Positions 16,043 through 25,010 of a stretch of DNA of 64,000 nucleotides are shown here, piece after piece. Under the pieces are notes generated by a model. The model was not told where the DNA came from. It made no database searches and saw only the letters and a list, made by a program, of their open reading frames with translations. This DNA is from SIG78 sp045635745 (GTDB lineage: Bacteria > Verrucomicrobiota > Lentisphaeria > Victivallales > Victivallaceae): the NCBI GenBank assembly GCA_045635745.1, contig JAZTWG010000051.1, positions 30,874 to 94,873 of the forward strand. Direction: 5' to 3'. The stretch's first letter is position 1; the number at the start of each line of letters is the position of its first letter. The position numbers and the translations under genes were made by a program.

Positions 16043-17209
16043 TTAATTCTGATGGGTGACGGCAGCTTTTCTGCGGCCGAAAAGCCATGCTCCTACTGCG
16101 GCTGTGAATGGGGCCACCAGGATCAGACCGAAACTGCCGACCAATGTTTTTACCATCTCGGCGGCAACATGCGGATTGTTGATAAAATCTATCGGAGAGG
16201 TGCCTTGCGCCGCAAAAGTCATCATCAAAGTCAGATATCCACCGGAGTAAGCCAGCAGCAGCGTCGTGGTCATGGTTCCGACCACACTGCGACCCATGCG
16301 GATACCTGACCGGAAGAGTTCCAGCGGCGGCAACCCATTGCGGCGGCGGTCGATCTCTTCAATACCGCTGGCTACATCCATTGCCAGATCCATGACCGCG
16401 CCGGAACTGGAGAGAAAGATCGCTCCAATAAATATTTCTGCAAGATTCAAATGGGAAAAACCGCTGTTGAGCAAGCTCTGACTGTACGGCATCACGGCGC
16501 CGTTGATCTTGAATAAATATGTAAAGATCCAACCGGTCAGGCAGCTTGCCAGCACCCCCAGCAGCGAACCGGCAAGGGCGGTAAAGCCTTTGCGGGTCAA
16601 CCCTGCCACCAGCAGAATGATCGCCACCGAAAGCACCATTACTGCGGCAAAAGTAACCAGCAGCGCATTGATTCCGGCCAGACACAGCGGAATGACCAGT
16701 TTCCAGACCACCAGACAGCTGAATACGAATGAAAGCAGAGCGTTAAACCCTGTCCAGCCGCCGAAGATTATCAAAAGCAATGCAAATAAGCCGAAGAGCA
16801 CCAGAGTCCAATCTATGCGGTAGTGATCCTGTGCATTGACCGTATCAACAGCCGGATCTGCATTGTGCAGTATACCGGCGAGCACAATATCGCCGGGAGC
16901 AAACATCTTATCCAGATCCATTTGCATACGCAGTTCATTGGCGGCACGGAAGCGTTTGCCGCGGTATTTGCCGGTAAGGATCTCCACTTCCAAAACTTGC
17001 GAACCCTGCAGAACTATACCGCTTTGAAAAACCTGGCTGTTGTCAACAGAAATGACCCGTGCTTTTTCTTTGCTGCCGATATCCGGCAGCACTGTCGGCG
17101 GCGTTATCAGTGTAAGCAAGAGCGAAAAGACGATCATGCAGACCGTCATTATCATATCCCGCCGGGCCGGTAACGGATATTTTTTCAACCGGGTAAAAAA
17201 GTTGAGCAT
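16043..17209 (-). CDS. YibE/F-like membrane protein
   Basis: 388 residues. One N-terminal helix is followed by a small soluble segment (about 45-125, 'ARVISVDNSQ...GSQVLEVEILTGKYRGKRF') and seven or more helices in the order typical of YibE/F family proteins ('GFNALLSFVFSCLVVWKLVIPL', 'AIFLSSSGAVMDLAMDVASGIEEI', 'GRSVVGTMTTTLLLAYSGGYLTLMM'). The biochemical role of the family is unknown. Its ATG shares one base with the stop of the alkaline phosphatase gene (TAATG), indicating coupled translation. Confidence 0.85.
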   Translation of the reverse strand: MLNFFTRLKKYPLPARRDMIMTVCMIVFSLLLTLITPPTVLPDIGSKEKARVISVDNSQVFQSGIVLQGSQVLEVEILTGKYRGKRFRAANELRMQMDLDKMFAPGDIVLAGILHNADPAVDTVNAQDHYRIDWTLVLFGLFALLLIIFGGWTGFNALLSFVFSCLVVWKLVIPLCLAGINALLVTFAAVMVLSVAIILLVAGLTRKGFTALAGSLLGVLASCLTGWIFTYLFKINGAVMPYSQSLLNSGFSHLNLAEIFIGAIFLSSSGAVMDLAMDVASGIEEIDRRRNGLPPLELFRSGIRMGRSVVGTMTTTLLLAYSGGYLTLMMTFAAQGTSPIDFINNPHVAAEMVKTLVGSFGLILVAPFTAAVGAWLFGRRKAAVTHQN

Positions 17210-18624
17210 TACTTAACGGTTTGTTTAAGTATTTTGGATATATCAGTGTTGTCGATAAAACCGTTGAAAAGGCTGCCGTTTTTGCCGTAGGCTGTGGTCA
17301 GCACCGGCAAGGCGGTATGCGCACCGGTGGTCCAGCCCACAGCACACTTGTTGTTGAAAATCCGCACAATATTATTGGCCAGCTGCGCGCCGCCCTTGTT
17401 TTTGCCATCGGGGAATTGCGCATCAAAAGCTTTCCGCAGCTGTTTTTCTTCGGCGGCAGTAAGTACAAGCGCATCGGAGTCGTTGGTTTTATCGCTTGCC
17501 GTAACCATATTGAAATATTTTTTCATAACGCCGGTTATATCGTCAAAAGTCACTGTTTTTTTGCTTTTGCTGATATCCTGAATGGTGTGGGCCAGTTTGC
17601 TCAGCGAGCACTTCTGGAACCGGAGTTTTTCAAGGTATGATTTATAGCCGGTACCGGCAAATCCCAGCGTAAGACCACCGGTTTCGTGGTCGCCGGTAAC
17701 AACGATAAGCGTTTCGTCCGGGTGCTTGTCGGCAAAAGCTTTGGCCACTTTGACCGCTCGGTCAAATTCGAGGAGCTCATGCATAACAGTTGCGGCATCG
17801 TTGCTGTGGCAAACCGGGTCGATCCGGCCGCCTTCGGTCATGATGAAGAACCCTTTTTCGTTGTCCAGATGTTTGATTGCCTGATCGACAAACTCCGGCA
17901 GACGCATACCGTCATCATCGCTGTCGATGGCATAGGGCAGGGGTCCGGGATTGCCGACTGCAAAAAATTTGCCGCTGCCGGGCTTGAGTTCCATGATGGA
18001 TTTTTTGCCGTGGGCAACCTGATAACCGGCCTTGGCGGCAAGCTGATAGATGTCGCCGCAGTAAAGCTTATTTTTGGTGTCGTTGTTTTTTGCCGCTCCG
18101 CCGCCGCCGAAATAATCGAAGTTGGAATTTACAAGATCCAGCGCAATGGCGTAGTAATTGCTGCGCGAAACATTATTGGCGTAAAACGATGCCGGGGTGG
18201 CGTGGTTGATAGTTATTGATGTAATGATCCCAACCTTACGCCCGGCATTTTTCGCCTCATACGCAGTGGAAATGAGTTTGCGTTTGCCTTCGGTATCCAT
18301 ACCGATGCGGCCGTTGAGTGTTTTTTCGCCGCAGGCAATGGCGGTGCCGCTGGCGGCCGAGTCGGTGATGAATTCAGTAGCAGAACGGGTGGTGGTTACG
18401 GCCTGATGCGGCATTTGATTGATAAAAAGCTTGCCCTGCCGGGTGCGGACACTGTATTCTTCGGCCATCATGCGCTGGGGTATACTCATGCCGTCGCCGA
18501 TGAAAAGAAAGACATATTTGACCGGTTTGACGGCACTATTTTCCTGCGCCTGAAGGTTCGTGCTGCCTGATAAGACTGTAACTATTGCCAAAGCGGCAAC
18601 CAGTAGCGAAAAGATTTTTTTCAT
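17209..18624 (-). CDS. Exported alkaline phosphatase (PhoA superfamily)
   Basis: 471 residues with a signal peptide (about 1-26). Motifs of the family are in place: 'FIGDGMS' (metal Asp), 'TDSAASGTAIACG' with the catalytic Ser after Asp, 'TEGGRIDPVCHSND' (Asp/His ligands), 'TGDHETGGLTLG' (Asp-His) and a C-terminal 'WTTGAHTALPV' (His). It hydrolyses phosphomonoesters outside the cytoplasm. The SD is AGAGG. It heads a two-gene unit with yibE/F. A pst operon with a Pho-box-like promoter occurs at the right end of the window, but no similar box was identified here. Confidence 0.92.
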   Translation of the reverse strand: MKKIFSLLVAALAIVTVLSGSTNLQAQENSAVKPVKYVFLFIGDGMSIPQRMMAEEYSVRTRQGKLFINQMPHQAVTTTRSATEFITDSAASGTAIACGEKTLNGRIGMDTEGKRKLISTAYEAKNAGRKVGIITSITINHATPASFYANNVSRSNYYAIALDLVNSNFDYFGGGGAAKNNDTKNKLYCGDIYQLAAKAGYQVAHGKKSIMELKPGSGKFFAVGNPGPLPYAIDSDDDGMRLPEFVDQAIKHLDNEKGFFIMTEGGRIDPVCHSNDAATVMHELLEFDRAVKVAKAFADKHPDETLIVVTGDHETGGLTLGFAGTGYKSYLEKLRFQKCSLSKLAHTIQDISKSKKTVTFDDITGVMKKYFNMVTASDKTNDSDALVLTAAEEKQLRKAFDAQFPDGKNKGGAQLANNIVRIFNNKCAVGWTTGAHTALPVLTTAYGKNGSLFNGFIDNTDISKILKQTVK

Positions 18625-18888
18625 GATTTTGCCTCTTAAAGTTGATCGTGTTTTTTATTGGAAAATAAAATAGCACAATTTCAAAAAAAATCAATGCTTC
18701 CCGCAAATTTTTTGCCGCATTTGGTTTGGGCACAACAGTAAAATATTCAAAAATACCATCTGCAGAAAGTCTTTAATCTGGTACTGCTTTTTCTGCAAAA
18801 GGTGATAGATTGGTTTTACGAATTACGCTGCTGGCAATCGCCGAGTGTTCCGCAATTTTGTTGGCACTACGATTATTTTTACCCGTGC

Positions 18889-18933
18889 AAAAAAAATCTG
18901 CGGATGGCAAACCTTGCGGCCTGCCATCCGCAG
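18889..18933 (-). terminator. Intrinsic terminator downstream of the CAT-anticodon tRNA
   Basis: Read on the minus strand: a perfect 12-bp stem (CTGCGGATGGCA/TGCCATCCGCAG, 18898-18933) followed by a run of eight T (18889-18896). The rest of the 18625-18946 gap holds no gene that I can see; the promoter of the phosphatase gene must lie there. Confidence 0.85.
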
Positions 18934-18946
18934 CTTCAGCAAAAGA

Positions 18947-19023
18947 TGGTGGATCCAGACGGACTTGAACCGCCGACCCGGAGATTATGAGTCACCTGCT
19001 CTAACCGACTGAGCTATGGATCC
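18947..19023 (-). tRNA. tRNA with anticodon CAT (Ile2 or Met), CCA encoded
   Basis: Folded by hand on the minus strand. Acceptor GGATCCA/TGGATCC, D stem GCTC/GAGC, anticodon stem GGTGA/TCTCC with loop CTCATAA (anticodon CAT) and one T-T mismatch, variable loop GGGTC, T arm GGCGG/CCGTC with loop TTCAAGT, discriminator A, CCA encoded. The 'AGAGCAGGTGACTCATAATC' region resembles bacterial tRNA-Ile2, whose C34 is modified to lysidine, more than elongator tRNA-Met, but sequence alone does not settle it. The initiator type is excluded by a fully paired acceptor end. Confidence 0.93.
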
Positions 19024-19039
19024 GGAAAGTTTATTTTGT

Positions 19040-19067
19040 AATATAGTATAAATATGAAATTTTGCAA
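19040..19067 (-). promoter_or_regulatory. Promoter of the CAT-anticodon tRNA
   Basis: On the minus strand: -35 TTGCAA (19062-19067), 16-bp spacer, -10 TATATT (19040-19045), 16 bp before the tRNA 5' end. Consensus-based. Confidence 0.6.
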
Positions 19068-19095
19068 TTTTTTTAATTCATATTTTTACATTTTT

Positions 19096-19473
19096 TCAAT
19101 GGATGGCAATCAATTCAACTTCCACCAATGCCGCTTTGGGCAGCGCCGCAGCTGCCACGCAGCTGCGGGCAGGCTTGGATACAAAGTATTTTTCGTAAAC
19201 TGCGTTGAATGCAGCAAAGTCGTTCATATCCGCCAGAAAACAGGTGGTTTTAACTACTTCGTCAAAAGTGTATCCGGCGGCAGTCAACACCGCTGAAAGA
19301 TTTTTCATGACCTGTTCCGCCTGACCGGTTATATCGTTTGCCGCCATGGCGCCGGTAGCCGGATCAAGTGCGATCTGGCCGGAGGTGTAAAGCGTATCGC
19401 CAACTTTGATCGCTTGCGAATAGGGACCGACTGCCGCGGGGGCAGTGGAGGTGCTGATAACTTCTTTTTTCAT
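19096..19473 (-). CDS. ridA: RidA family enamine/imine deaminase
   Basis: 125 residues from ATG 19473 (AAGGA about 8 bp upstream; the TTG at 19488 is rejected). It has the full Rid fold with 'AVGPYSQAIKVGDTLYTSGQI' at the N-terminus and the signature 'ARSCVAAAALPKAALVEVELIAI', including the Arg that binds the substrate carboxylate. RidA hydrolyses reactive 2-aminoacrylate and 2-aminocrotonate formed by PLP enzymes such as threonine dehydratase. The gene directly follows the threonine dehydratase gene on the same strand, so producer and scavenger of the intermediate are made together. Confidence 0.93.
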   Translation of the reverse strand: MKKEVISTSTAPAAVGPYSQAIKVGDTLYTSGQIALDPATGAMAANDITGQAEQVMKNLSAVLTAAGYTFDEVVKTTCFLADMNDFAAFNAVYEKYFVSKPARSCVAAAALPKAALVEVELIAIH

Positions 19474-19484
19474 TTTTTTATCCT

Positions 19485-20681
19485 TCAATTTACCGAATAA
19501 CCGGCGTTTTGCAATGCTTCTCTGATGGTTTGGAAATGGTCAAAATCTCTTGTTTCCATAGCTATTTGCAGGAAACAGGCGTTGACATCGTTGTGAACGT
19601 TGCCGCGGGTGTGGTTTACCCGTACCACGTTAGCACCCAGACTGGAGATCACCGAACTTATGCGGGTGAGTTCGCCGGGGCGGTCGAGCAGTTCAATATT
19701 CAATTCCGAATATCTGCCGGAAGTCACCAGACCGCGGTGGATAACACGCGAAAGAATTGTTACATCGATATTCCCCCCGGAGAGCAATGCCACTACTTTT
19801 TTGCCTTTGATCTGCGGCAGTTTTTTGAAATGGATCGCCGCCAGCGCGGTTGCCCCGGCACCTTCGGCAATAAGTTTCTGCCCTTCCATAAGCATTACGA
19901 TCGCGGTGGCGATCTCATCGTCGGTGACAGTTACGATATCATCCAGATATTTGCTGCAGTATTCATAAGTTTTGTCGCCGGGCTTTTTCACCGCTATCCC
20001 ATCAGCAAAAGTTTTGACCGCAGGTGTGGAAAGTATGCTCCCGGCATGGTAGCTCTCGGCCATGGATGGCGCTCCGGCAGCCTGCACACCATAAACTTTG
20101 CAGTTGGGATTGAGTGTTTTTATGGCAATGGCGATCCCGGAGGCCAGTCCGCCGCCGCCGATAGGCACTACCACAGCTTCCACCGAACTCATATCTTCCA
20201 GAATTTCCAGCCCGATAGTACCTTGACCGGCAATAACATCATCGTCATTGAATGGATGCACAAACATTGCACCGGTGCGTTCCACTTCGGCACAGGCTGC
20301 AGCGTAAGCGTCGTCGTAAATACCATCGATCAGCACGACTTCGGCACCGTAACGTTTGGTGGCTTCCACCTTGGAGAGCGGCGCGGTGCTGGGTACGAAT
20401 ATCTTGGCAGGTATATTGTTGACTTGAGATCCCAGCGCTACGCCCTGAGCATGGTTGCCGGCAGAACAGGCGATCACACCGCGACTTTTTTCGGCATCGG
20501 TCATAGTGGCGATCTTGTAGTAAGCACCGCGCACTTTGAACGAACCGGTGACCTGCAGGTTTTCCGGTTTGATATAAACTTCTGCATCGGTACTGAAACG
20601 CGGAGCAGGGATAAGCGGAGTATGCCGCAGGACTTTACGCAGTTCCCGGCGGGCATCGTAAAAACGGTCGATTTTCAACAT
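19485..20681 (-). CDS. ilvA: Threonine ammonia-lyase (threonine dehydratase)
   Basis: 398 residues. A PLP-dependent fold-type II core is followed by a C-terminal ACT-like domain (about 325-398, 'ELNIELLDRPGELTRISSVISSLGANVV'). Motifs: 'SFKVRGAYYK' with the Schiff-base Lys, 'SAGNHAQGVALG' (substrate/PLP loop) and 'GGGGLASG' (phosphate loop). It converts L-threonine to 2-oxobutanoate and ammonia. The length of about 400 aa with one ACT domain fits the TdcB/IlvA short type, so either isoleucine synthesis or threonine catabolism is possible. ridA starts 12 bp downstream. Confidence 0.92.
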   Translation of the reverse strand: MLKIDRFYDARRELRKVLRHTPLIPAPRFSTDAEVYIKPENLQVTGSFKVRGAYYKIATMTDAEKSRGVIACSAGNHAQGVALGSQVNNIPAKIFVPSTAPLSKVEATKRYGAEVVLIDGIYDDAYAAACAEVERTGAMFVHPFNDDDVIAGQGTIGLEILEDMSSVEAVVVPIGGGGLASGIAIAIKTLNPNCKVYGVQAAGAPSMAESYHAGSILSTPAVKTFADGIAVKKPGDKTYEYCSKYLDDIVTVTDDEIATAIVMLMEGQKLIAEGAGATALAAIHFKKLPQIKGKKVVALLSGGNIDVTILSRVIHRGLVTSGRYSELNIELLDRPGELTRISSVISSLGANVVRVNHTRGNVHNDVNACFLQIAMETRDFDHFQTIREALQNAGYSVN

Positions 20682-20800
20682 GATAAATTCTTTCTTTGAG
20701 AAAATAAAACAATTCTCTTTAATTTACCACTTAACAGGCTGAATGTCAAGCTCAAATCTCAAATTTGCTCTGGCTTTTTATTTATAATGCATTTAGATTG

Positions 20801-20829
20801 TTGCAAAAAGACGGGTTTGATGTTATATT
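20801..20829 (+). promoter_or_regulatory. Promoter of the yggL-like gene
   Basis: -35 TTGCAA (20801-20806), 17-bp spacer, -10 TATATT (20824-20829). The -10 lies in a near-palindrome TGTTATA-T-TATAACA (20821-20835) that could be an operator. Confidence 0.55.
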
Positions 20830-20868
20830 ATAACACACTTTTAACCTGCAAAGAGAAAGGTCTGCATT

Positions 20869-21168
20869 ATGAAAAAACGTTTCCGCAAAAAATTCGGTGT
20901 TAAGGAATTCTATCGCCCCTGGTTTGCTGTTTCTGCTGAAATAGAAGCTATGGCTGAGGGCGATCAGGCTGATTTTGTTTCCCGTTTTATTGCTGCCGCT
21001 GAAGCTTTGGATATGACATGCAACGGTGCCATCGGCGATACTGAACTGGAAGTTGTGATCGATACCGGCCGGCTCTGTACTGCCAATGCCGAACGCCGTC
21101 AGCAGTTCCTTGATGAAATCGGCAAGTGGGAAGAGATCAAAAAGATCGACGCTACCGAATTGCAGTAA
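20869..21168 (+). CDS. YggL-like (DUF469) ribosome-associated protein
   Basis: 99 residues. It begins with the basic 'MKKRFRKKFGVKEF' and continues with strand-helix-strand elements aligned with YggL: 'FAVSAEIEAMAEGDQADFVSRFIAAAEAL', 'ELEVVIDTGRLCTANAERRQQFLDEIGKW'. E. coli YggL has been linked to 50S ribosomal subunits. The SD is AAAGG. A DUF374 acyltransferase gene follows 5 bp after its stop and is probably cotranscribed. Confidence 0.75.
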   Translation: MKKRFRKKFGVKEFYRPWFAVSAEIEAMAEGDQADFVSRFIAAAEALDMTCNGAIGDTELEVVIDTGRLCTANAERRQQFLDEIGKWEEIKKIDATELQ

Positions 21169-21173
21169 TTTTT

Positions 21174-21923
21174 ATGGGGTACTTGAAGCAAAAATTTCGG
21201 GAAACGAAAAAACTGCCGGACTGGATATTTGTGATCCTGGCTGGAATTTTGCGTTTTATGCGCTTTTTCCTTTTCCGGTTGGAAGTGATCGACCCTGAAG
21301 ATATTGTCCACAAAGGCGAACGGATGGTCGGGGTGACCTGGCACAACCGTTTGCTCTTTTTTCCTGCGGTGTTTCCCAAAGCTGTACGCAAACGCACTGT
21401 GGCGGTGGTTTCCGCTTCCCGCGATGGTCAATACATTGCCGACCTGATCAAATGTTTCGGATTGCGGAGTGCGCGCGGTTCTTCCAGCAAAGGCGGCATG
21501 AATGCCCAGCTGGAAGCCTCCAGAGCTTTGGCAGAAGGCAATAATGTGAGCTTTACGCCCGATGGACCGCGCGGACCGCGTTATACCATGAGCAAAGGGC
21601 CCATACATCTGGCAAGTCTGCATAAGACCTGTGTTTTGCCGGTGACTGTCAATGCTTCGAGGTACTGGGAGTGCAAGTCATGGGATCGCTTTCAGATACC
21701 CAAACCGTTCAGCAAACTGACTCTGGTGATCGGTAAACCGATTTATGTGCCGGAAAATCTGGATGCTGAAACGCTTGAACATTACCGCCTTATGGCGCAG
21801 AATGCACTTAACGAGATCAGTAATGTTCGTCCGGAAGATATACCCACTATTGAGGAAATTGAAGCAGAAAAACGACGCAAGGCGGCAAAAAAAGCGGCCA
21901 AAGCGCAGAAAAAAGGGAAATGA
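21174..21923 (+). CDS. DUF374 lysophospholipid-acyltransferase-like protein
   Basis: 249 residues from ATG 21174; the GTG at 21126 would overlap the previous gene. One N-terminal membrane-associated helix precedes an acyltransferase core: 'VGVTWHNRLLFFPA' (His of the acyltransferase motif), 'ARGSSSKGG', 'SFTPDGPRGPRY' (the Pro-Asp-Gly-Pro-Arg-Gly block typical of DUF374) and 'CVLPVTVNASRYWECKSWDRF'. The family is related to LpxL/PlsC acyltransferases and is placed in lipid or lipopolysaccharide acylation by analogy. The C-terminus is an Ala/Lys-rich tail ('RRKAAKKAAKAQKKGK'). Confidence 0.8.
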   Translation: MGYLKQKFRETKKLPDWIFVILAGILRFMRFFLFRLEVIDPEDIVHKGERMVGVTWHNRLLFFPAVFPKAVRKRTVAVVSASRDGQYIADLIKCFGLRSARGSSSKGGMNAQLEASRALAEGNNVSFTPDGPRGPRYTMSKGPIHLASLHKTCVLPVTVNASRYWECKSWDRFQIPKPFSKLTLVIGKPIYVPENLDAETLEHYRLMAQNALNEISNVRPEDIPTIEEIEAEKRRKAAKKAAKAQKKGK

Positions 21924-21926
21924 ATT

Positions 21927-22868
21927 ATGAGTAAACTGCCAATCAGTCTGATTATTGATGATGGGGGTGTTGTCAACACCTTTTCTTATCACGATTTAGC
22001 CCATTACCACGAAGAACTCGTTCCGCCGGCAATGGCAATGCAGTTCGGTAAAGTTTGTGCCCAATATGGCGTGAAGGGCAAGTTTTCGGTAGTGCCGATC
22101 CCCTGCTGTCTGGGCAGATTGGATGAACCGGAAAAAATCAACCATGTGCCGGCAGAAAATGTCAGGGCTTTTGTGGAATATGCCAAAAAATATATTGCGC
22201 CGCGTTTTTCCATTACGCCGGAACTGCTGACGCATTTTCTGGCATGGAACGATAAGCTCCATAAAGGTATGCATTATTGCGAAGATACGTTTATAGCGCG
22301 CTGTTCGGCCGAAGAGATTGCCGATTATCTTTCGATCGGTCTGCAGATTCTTGACAATATCGGGCTGCATCCGACCGGAATAAGTTCGCCGTGGAATACC
22401 GGGATTGATAATGAGGACAATTATTGCCGTGGTATCGGTATGGCATTTAAAAAGACCTTTGGGGTTGACCGTACTTTCTATTTTCTGCACAGCCAGGAAG
22501 CCGGGTTCACCCGGCCGCGCGAGATGTGCAATTCTGCAGAAACCGGCAAAGTGGTTACTGTGCCGAACAATAGTTCTGATGCTTTCTGGGGCAGCCAGAA
22601 TCCGGCAAGTTTCGATCAGGCAGTGGACAATGTCCGGGAAGGTATCGACAAGTTGCTGACTGCTGACGGAAAATCCGGTACTCTGCGGGATCTCTACGAA
22701 GCCGGCGAACCGCTGGTGATGATAACGCATTGGCAATCGCTTTATTCTGACGGCAGAAATATCGGGCTGGATGGCTTTGAAGAACTTTTGCAGCGGATAC
22801 AGAAAACCTTCAAGGATAATGTAGAATGGATGAGCTTTGAAGAGCTCGCCAAACACTATTGCCCGTAA
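21927..22868 (+). CDS. NodB/polysaccharide-deacetylase-like TIM-barrel protein
   Basis: 313 residues, no signal peptide. The N-terminal 'LIIDDGG' strand corresponds to the metal-binding Asp pair of the NodB fold, and the sequence has the barrel rhythm expected ('GVKGKFSVVPIPCC', 'HPTGISSPWNTGIDNED', 'LVMITHWQSLYSDG'). A classical NodB His-x-x-x-His motif is not clear, so a carbohydrate deacetylase or a related glycoside-hydrolase/deacetylase-fold enzyme is inferred only. It starts 3 bp after the acyltransferase stop. A cytosolic location would be unusual for a polymer deacetylase. Confidence 0.6.
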   Translation: MSKLPISLIIDDGGVVNTFSYHDLAHYHEELVPPAMAMQFGKVCAQYGVKGKFSVVPIPCCLGRLDEPEKINHVPAENVRAFVEYAKKYIAPRFSITPELLTHFLAWNDKLHKGMHYCEDTFIARCSAEEIADYLSIGLQILDNIGLHPTGISSPWNTGIDNEDNYCRGIGMAFKKTFGVDRTFYFLHSQEAGFTRPREMCNSAETGKVVTVPNNSSDAFWGSQNPASFDQAVDNVREGIDKLLTADGKSGTLRDLYEAGEPLVMITHWQSLYSDGRNIGLDGFEELLQRIQKTFKDNVEWMSFEELAKHYCP

Positions 22869-22911
22869 ACAAAAAAATATTTCCTGAAACATGCTGTCGG
22901 GAAAAAATAAT

Positions 22912-22957
22912 AAAACTGCAGCTTGCCTTGTTTGATATTGCAAGCTGCAGTTTTTTA
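22912..22957. terminator. Strong bidirectional terminator between converging operons
   Basis: A 15-bp stem AAAACTGCAGCTTGC/GCAAGCTGCAGTTTT (22912-22926, 22940-22954) with T-rich flanks on both strands. It ends the plus-strand yggL operon and the long minus-strand EPS transcript. A small CATCGG-TTG-CCGATG hairpin follows at about 22976-22990; otherwise nothing was seen up to 23079. Confidence 0.85.
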
Positions 22958-23079
22958 TTGTATATGATACCCAAACATCGGTTGCCGATGCTGCTTGAAT
23001 AAATCGATCACGTGTTGCATCGGGCACTGGTGTTTGTGATGCTCGCCGGGGCTGTTCTCTTGCCGGGTAAAAGGCAAGG

Positions 23080-24078
23080 TTACCAGTTTGTGGTTATCAA
23101 CAGTGATTTTCCGGACTTTATTACGGCGCATTTTTTGAGCTTTTCCACTCTTATTTCTGTATCGTCATCACAGAATATCAGATTTTGATCAGCTTCTTCC
23201 AATTGAAGTTTGCCCCGGGTACTGATGGCGTTTGCGTGAAAATCTTTCATCGTTATTTCGTAAAGTGCGCCCAAAGTTCCGAGGTCGTTCCATTGAAAAG
23301 AAGCCTGTTTTACCACCACATTGGCGGCTTTTTCCATGATAGCGTAATCTATGGAGATTTTTTCGCAATTTTCAAAGTCGCTCCGGTATTCTCCGCCGCC
23401 TGACCACGATTGGAACTTTTCATACAAAGCCGGATTGTACTTTTGAAAAGCTTCGGCAATGGCGTTTACCCGCCAGACAAAAATACCGCAGTTCCACCAG
23501 TAGTTGCCATCCATCATATAATGCTGGGCGGTTTCAAAATCGGGTTTTTCTTTGAACGCACTTACTTTATAGATACCCGGCGCAAGCTTTTCTCCGGCAT
23601 TGATATAGCCGTAACCGGTCGCCGGTTTATCCGGCGTTACGCCGAGAATGGTCAGCGAACCGGTTTGAGCTTGTTCTATACAATCAAGCAAATCTTCCTG
23701 AAAACGCTTTACCGGGGTTATACGGTGATCGGCAGGCAGAACGATCATGGTGGCATCTTCGCATCTTCTGCGGATAAGCGCCGCTGCCAGCGCTATACAT
23801 GGAGCCGTGTTTCTGCGGCAGGGTTCAGCAATGATGTTTTCCGGCGGCAGCATCAATATTTCGCGCGCCTGTACTGCAGATTTTTCATCGGTTATCACAA
23901 AGACATTTTCGGCATTCAAAAGCGGAAACAATCTCTGCACCGTATCTTCCAGAAGTGTCTGCTGACCATTGAGCGAAATCAATGGCTTGGGGCGTTCGTC
24001 GGTACTCAGCGGCCACAATCTTTCACCCTTGCCGCCGGCCATGATAACGGCGAATAATTTATTTTTATCGATTTTCAT
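23080..24078 (-). CDS. manC: Mannose-1-phosphate guanylyltransferase
   Basis: 332 residues from ATG 24078 (SD AGGAAG). It makes GDP-mannose from mannose-1-phosphate and GTP. Motifs: 'AVIMAGGKGERLWPLSTDERPKPL' (nucleotide-binding and catalytic loop), 'ENIIAEPCRRNTAPCIALAA', 'IVLPADHRI' and 'FKEKPD'. It has only the pyrophosphorylase part; the C-terminal mannose-6-phosphate isomerase domain of bifunctional ManC is missing. It is the last gene of the EPS transcript, 2 bp after a glycosyltransferase gene, which suggests that mannose or a GDP-mannose-derived sugar is part of the polymer. Confidence 0.9.
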   Translation of the reverse strand: MKIDKNKLFAVIMAGGKGERLWPLSTDERPKPLISLNGQQTLLEDTVQRLFPLLNAENVFVITDEKSAVQAREILMLPPENIIAEPCRRNTAPCIALAAALIRRRCEDATMIVLPADHRITPVKRFQEDLLDCIEQAQTGSLTILGVTPDKPATGYGYINAGEKLAPGIYKVSAFKEKPDFETAQHYMMDGNYWWNCGIFVWRVNAIAEAFQKYNPALYEKFQSWSGGGEYRSDFENCEKISIDYAIMEKAANVVVKQASFQWNDLGTLGALYEITMKDFHANAISTRGKLQLEEADQNLIFCDDDTEIRVEKLKKCAVIKSGKSLLITTNW

Positions 24079-24080
24079 AA

Positions 24081-25010
24081 TCACTTCCTCCTGATACCGC
24101 GCAGTAATTTTGTATGCGGCGGCAAGTAACATCTTATATTGAGTTTATGTATCAAACCGACCCGTTTGCCGGCAATTGAATTTACCAGATCCTGAACCAA
24201 TTCTTTTTGCGGACGAGCAAGACGCAAAAAATCATTGCGTATTTCAGCCGGGTCAACTGGATTATTTACCCAGTATTCCACGTTTTCAGCCACGCTTTCT
24301 GCTGAATCTTCAGCATAACGTACCGCAAACTCCGGCAGCAGAATATCTCGTCCGCCAATATTTCCGGTATTGACTACCGGTATGCCGCAAAGCGAATATT
24401 CGCCGCAGGCAAACATCGCACCCTCCACCGCGGATAACGCCAGACCGCAGGCGGCTTCGCAGATTTTTCCTCCGATAAAAAATGATGGGATTTTTTTGCT
24501 CCACACTGCGTGCGGAAAGAGCTTTATTGTATTTTCAAAATACTCTTTTTCTTTTTCAGTATAGCCGCCGATAAGACGCAGATTTTTGACTTTTACTGCA
24601 AGCTCATGCCGTTTGAATGGCGTAATACGCGCCAGGTAAAGTGCATCGTACTTCCGTTTGTCCCGTTTGGCCAGCGGATAATGTGCCGGATCCAGAAAAG
24701 CATTATGGTTGGCCAGATATACTTCGTTGAATTTATTGATTATCGGTACTTCTTCCGGCGCGTTGGCAAGGAGGATGAAACGCGCTTCCGGAAACGCGTT
24801 TTTTGCTTCTGTCAGTCGCATTTTAAGCTCGTTTGCCACTTCCGGAAGTTCTGCAGACCAGCCAAGCTGCATCAGCATGGTGAATTTTTTACTTTGCGGG
24901 ATCGCGCTTTGAAAATCCGGCAGATTCCGCAGAAAATCCATTTCAAACGCCGTAATTATTTGAGGACTGTGATTCAATATATGTGCAGGCAAACAATCCA
25001 AAAAACTCAT
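24081..25010 (-). CDS. GT-B-fold glycosyltransferase
   Basis: 309 residues; the start at 25010 forms an ATGA overlap with the preceding lipoprotein gene. The N-terminal half is atypical, with a short 'KKFTMLMQLGWSAELPEVANELKMRL' region. The C-terminal half has GT-B features: 'KYDALYLARITPFKRHELAVKVKNLRLIGG' and the donor-site segment 'SAVEGAMFACGEYSLCGIPVVNTGNIGGRDI', in which an acidic residue and Gly-rich loop occupy the nucleotide-sugar site. The donor sugar is unknown; adjacency to manC makes GDP-mannose a candidate. Shorter than most GT4 enzymes. Confidence 0.7.
   Translation of the reverse strand: MSFLDCLPAHILNHSPQIITAFEMDFLRNLPDFQSAIPQSKKFTMLMQLGWSAELPEVANELKMRLTEAKNAFPEARFILLANAPEEVPIINKFNEVYLANHNAFLDPAHYPLAKRDKRKYDALYLARITPFKRHELAVKVKNLRLIGGYTEKEKEYFENTIKLFPHAVWSKKIPSFFIGGKICEAACGLALSAVEGAMFACGEYSLCGIPVVNTGNIGGRDILLPEFAVRYAEDSAESVAENVEYWVNNPVDPAEIRNDFLRLARPQKELVQDLVNSIAGKRVGLIHKLNIRCYLPPHTKLLRGIRRK

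Noticed and set aside
19509..20699. 396-codon plus-strand frame
   Set aside because: Complement of the certain ilvA gene; the His/Arg/Phe-rich translation matches no protein pattern.
21996..23027. 343-codon minus-strand frame
   Set aside because: Antisense to the NodB-like gene and running across the strong terminator at 22912-22957.
22957..23079. Small gene between the terminator and manC
   Set aside because: No frame with start, SD and protein-like composition; only a small CATCGG/CCGATG hairpin was seen.
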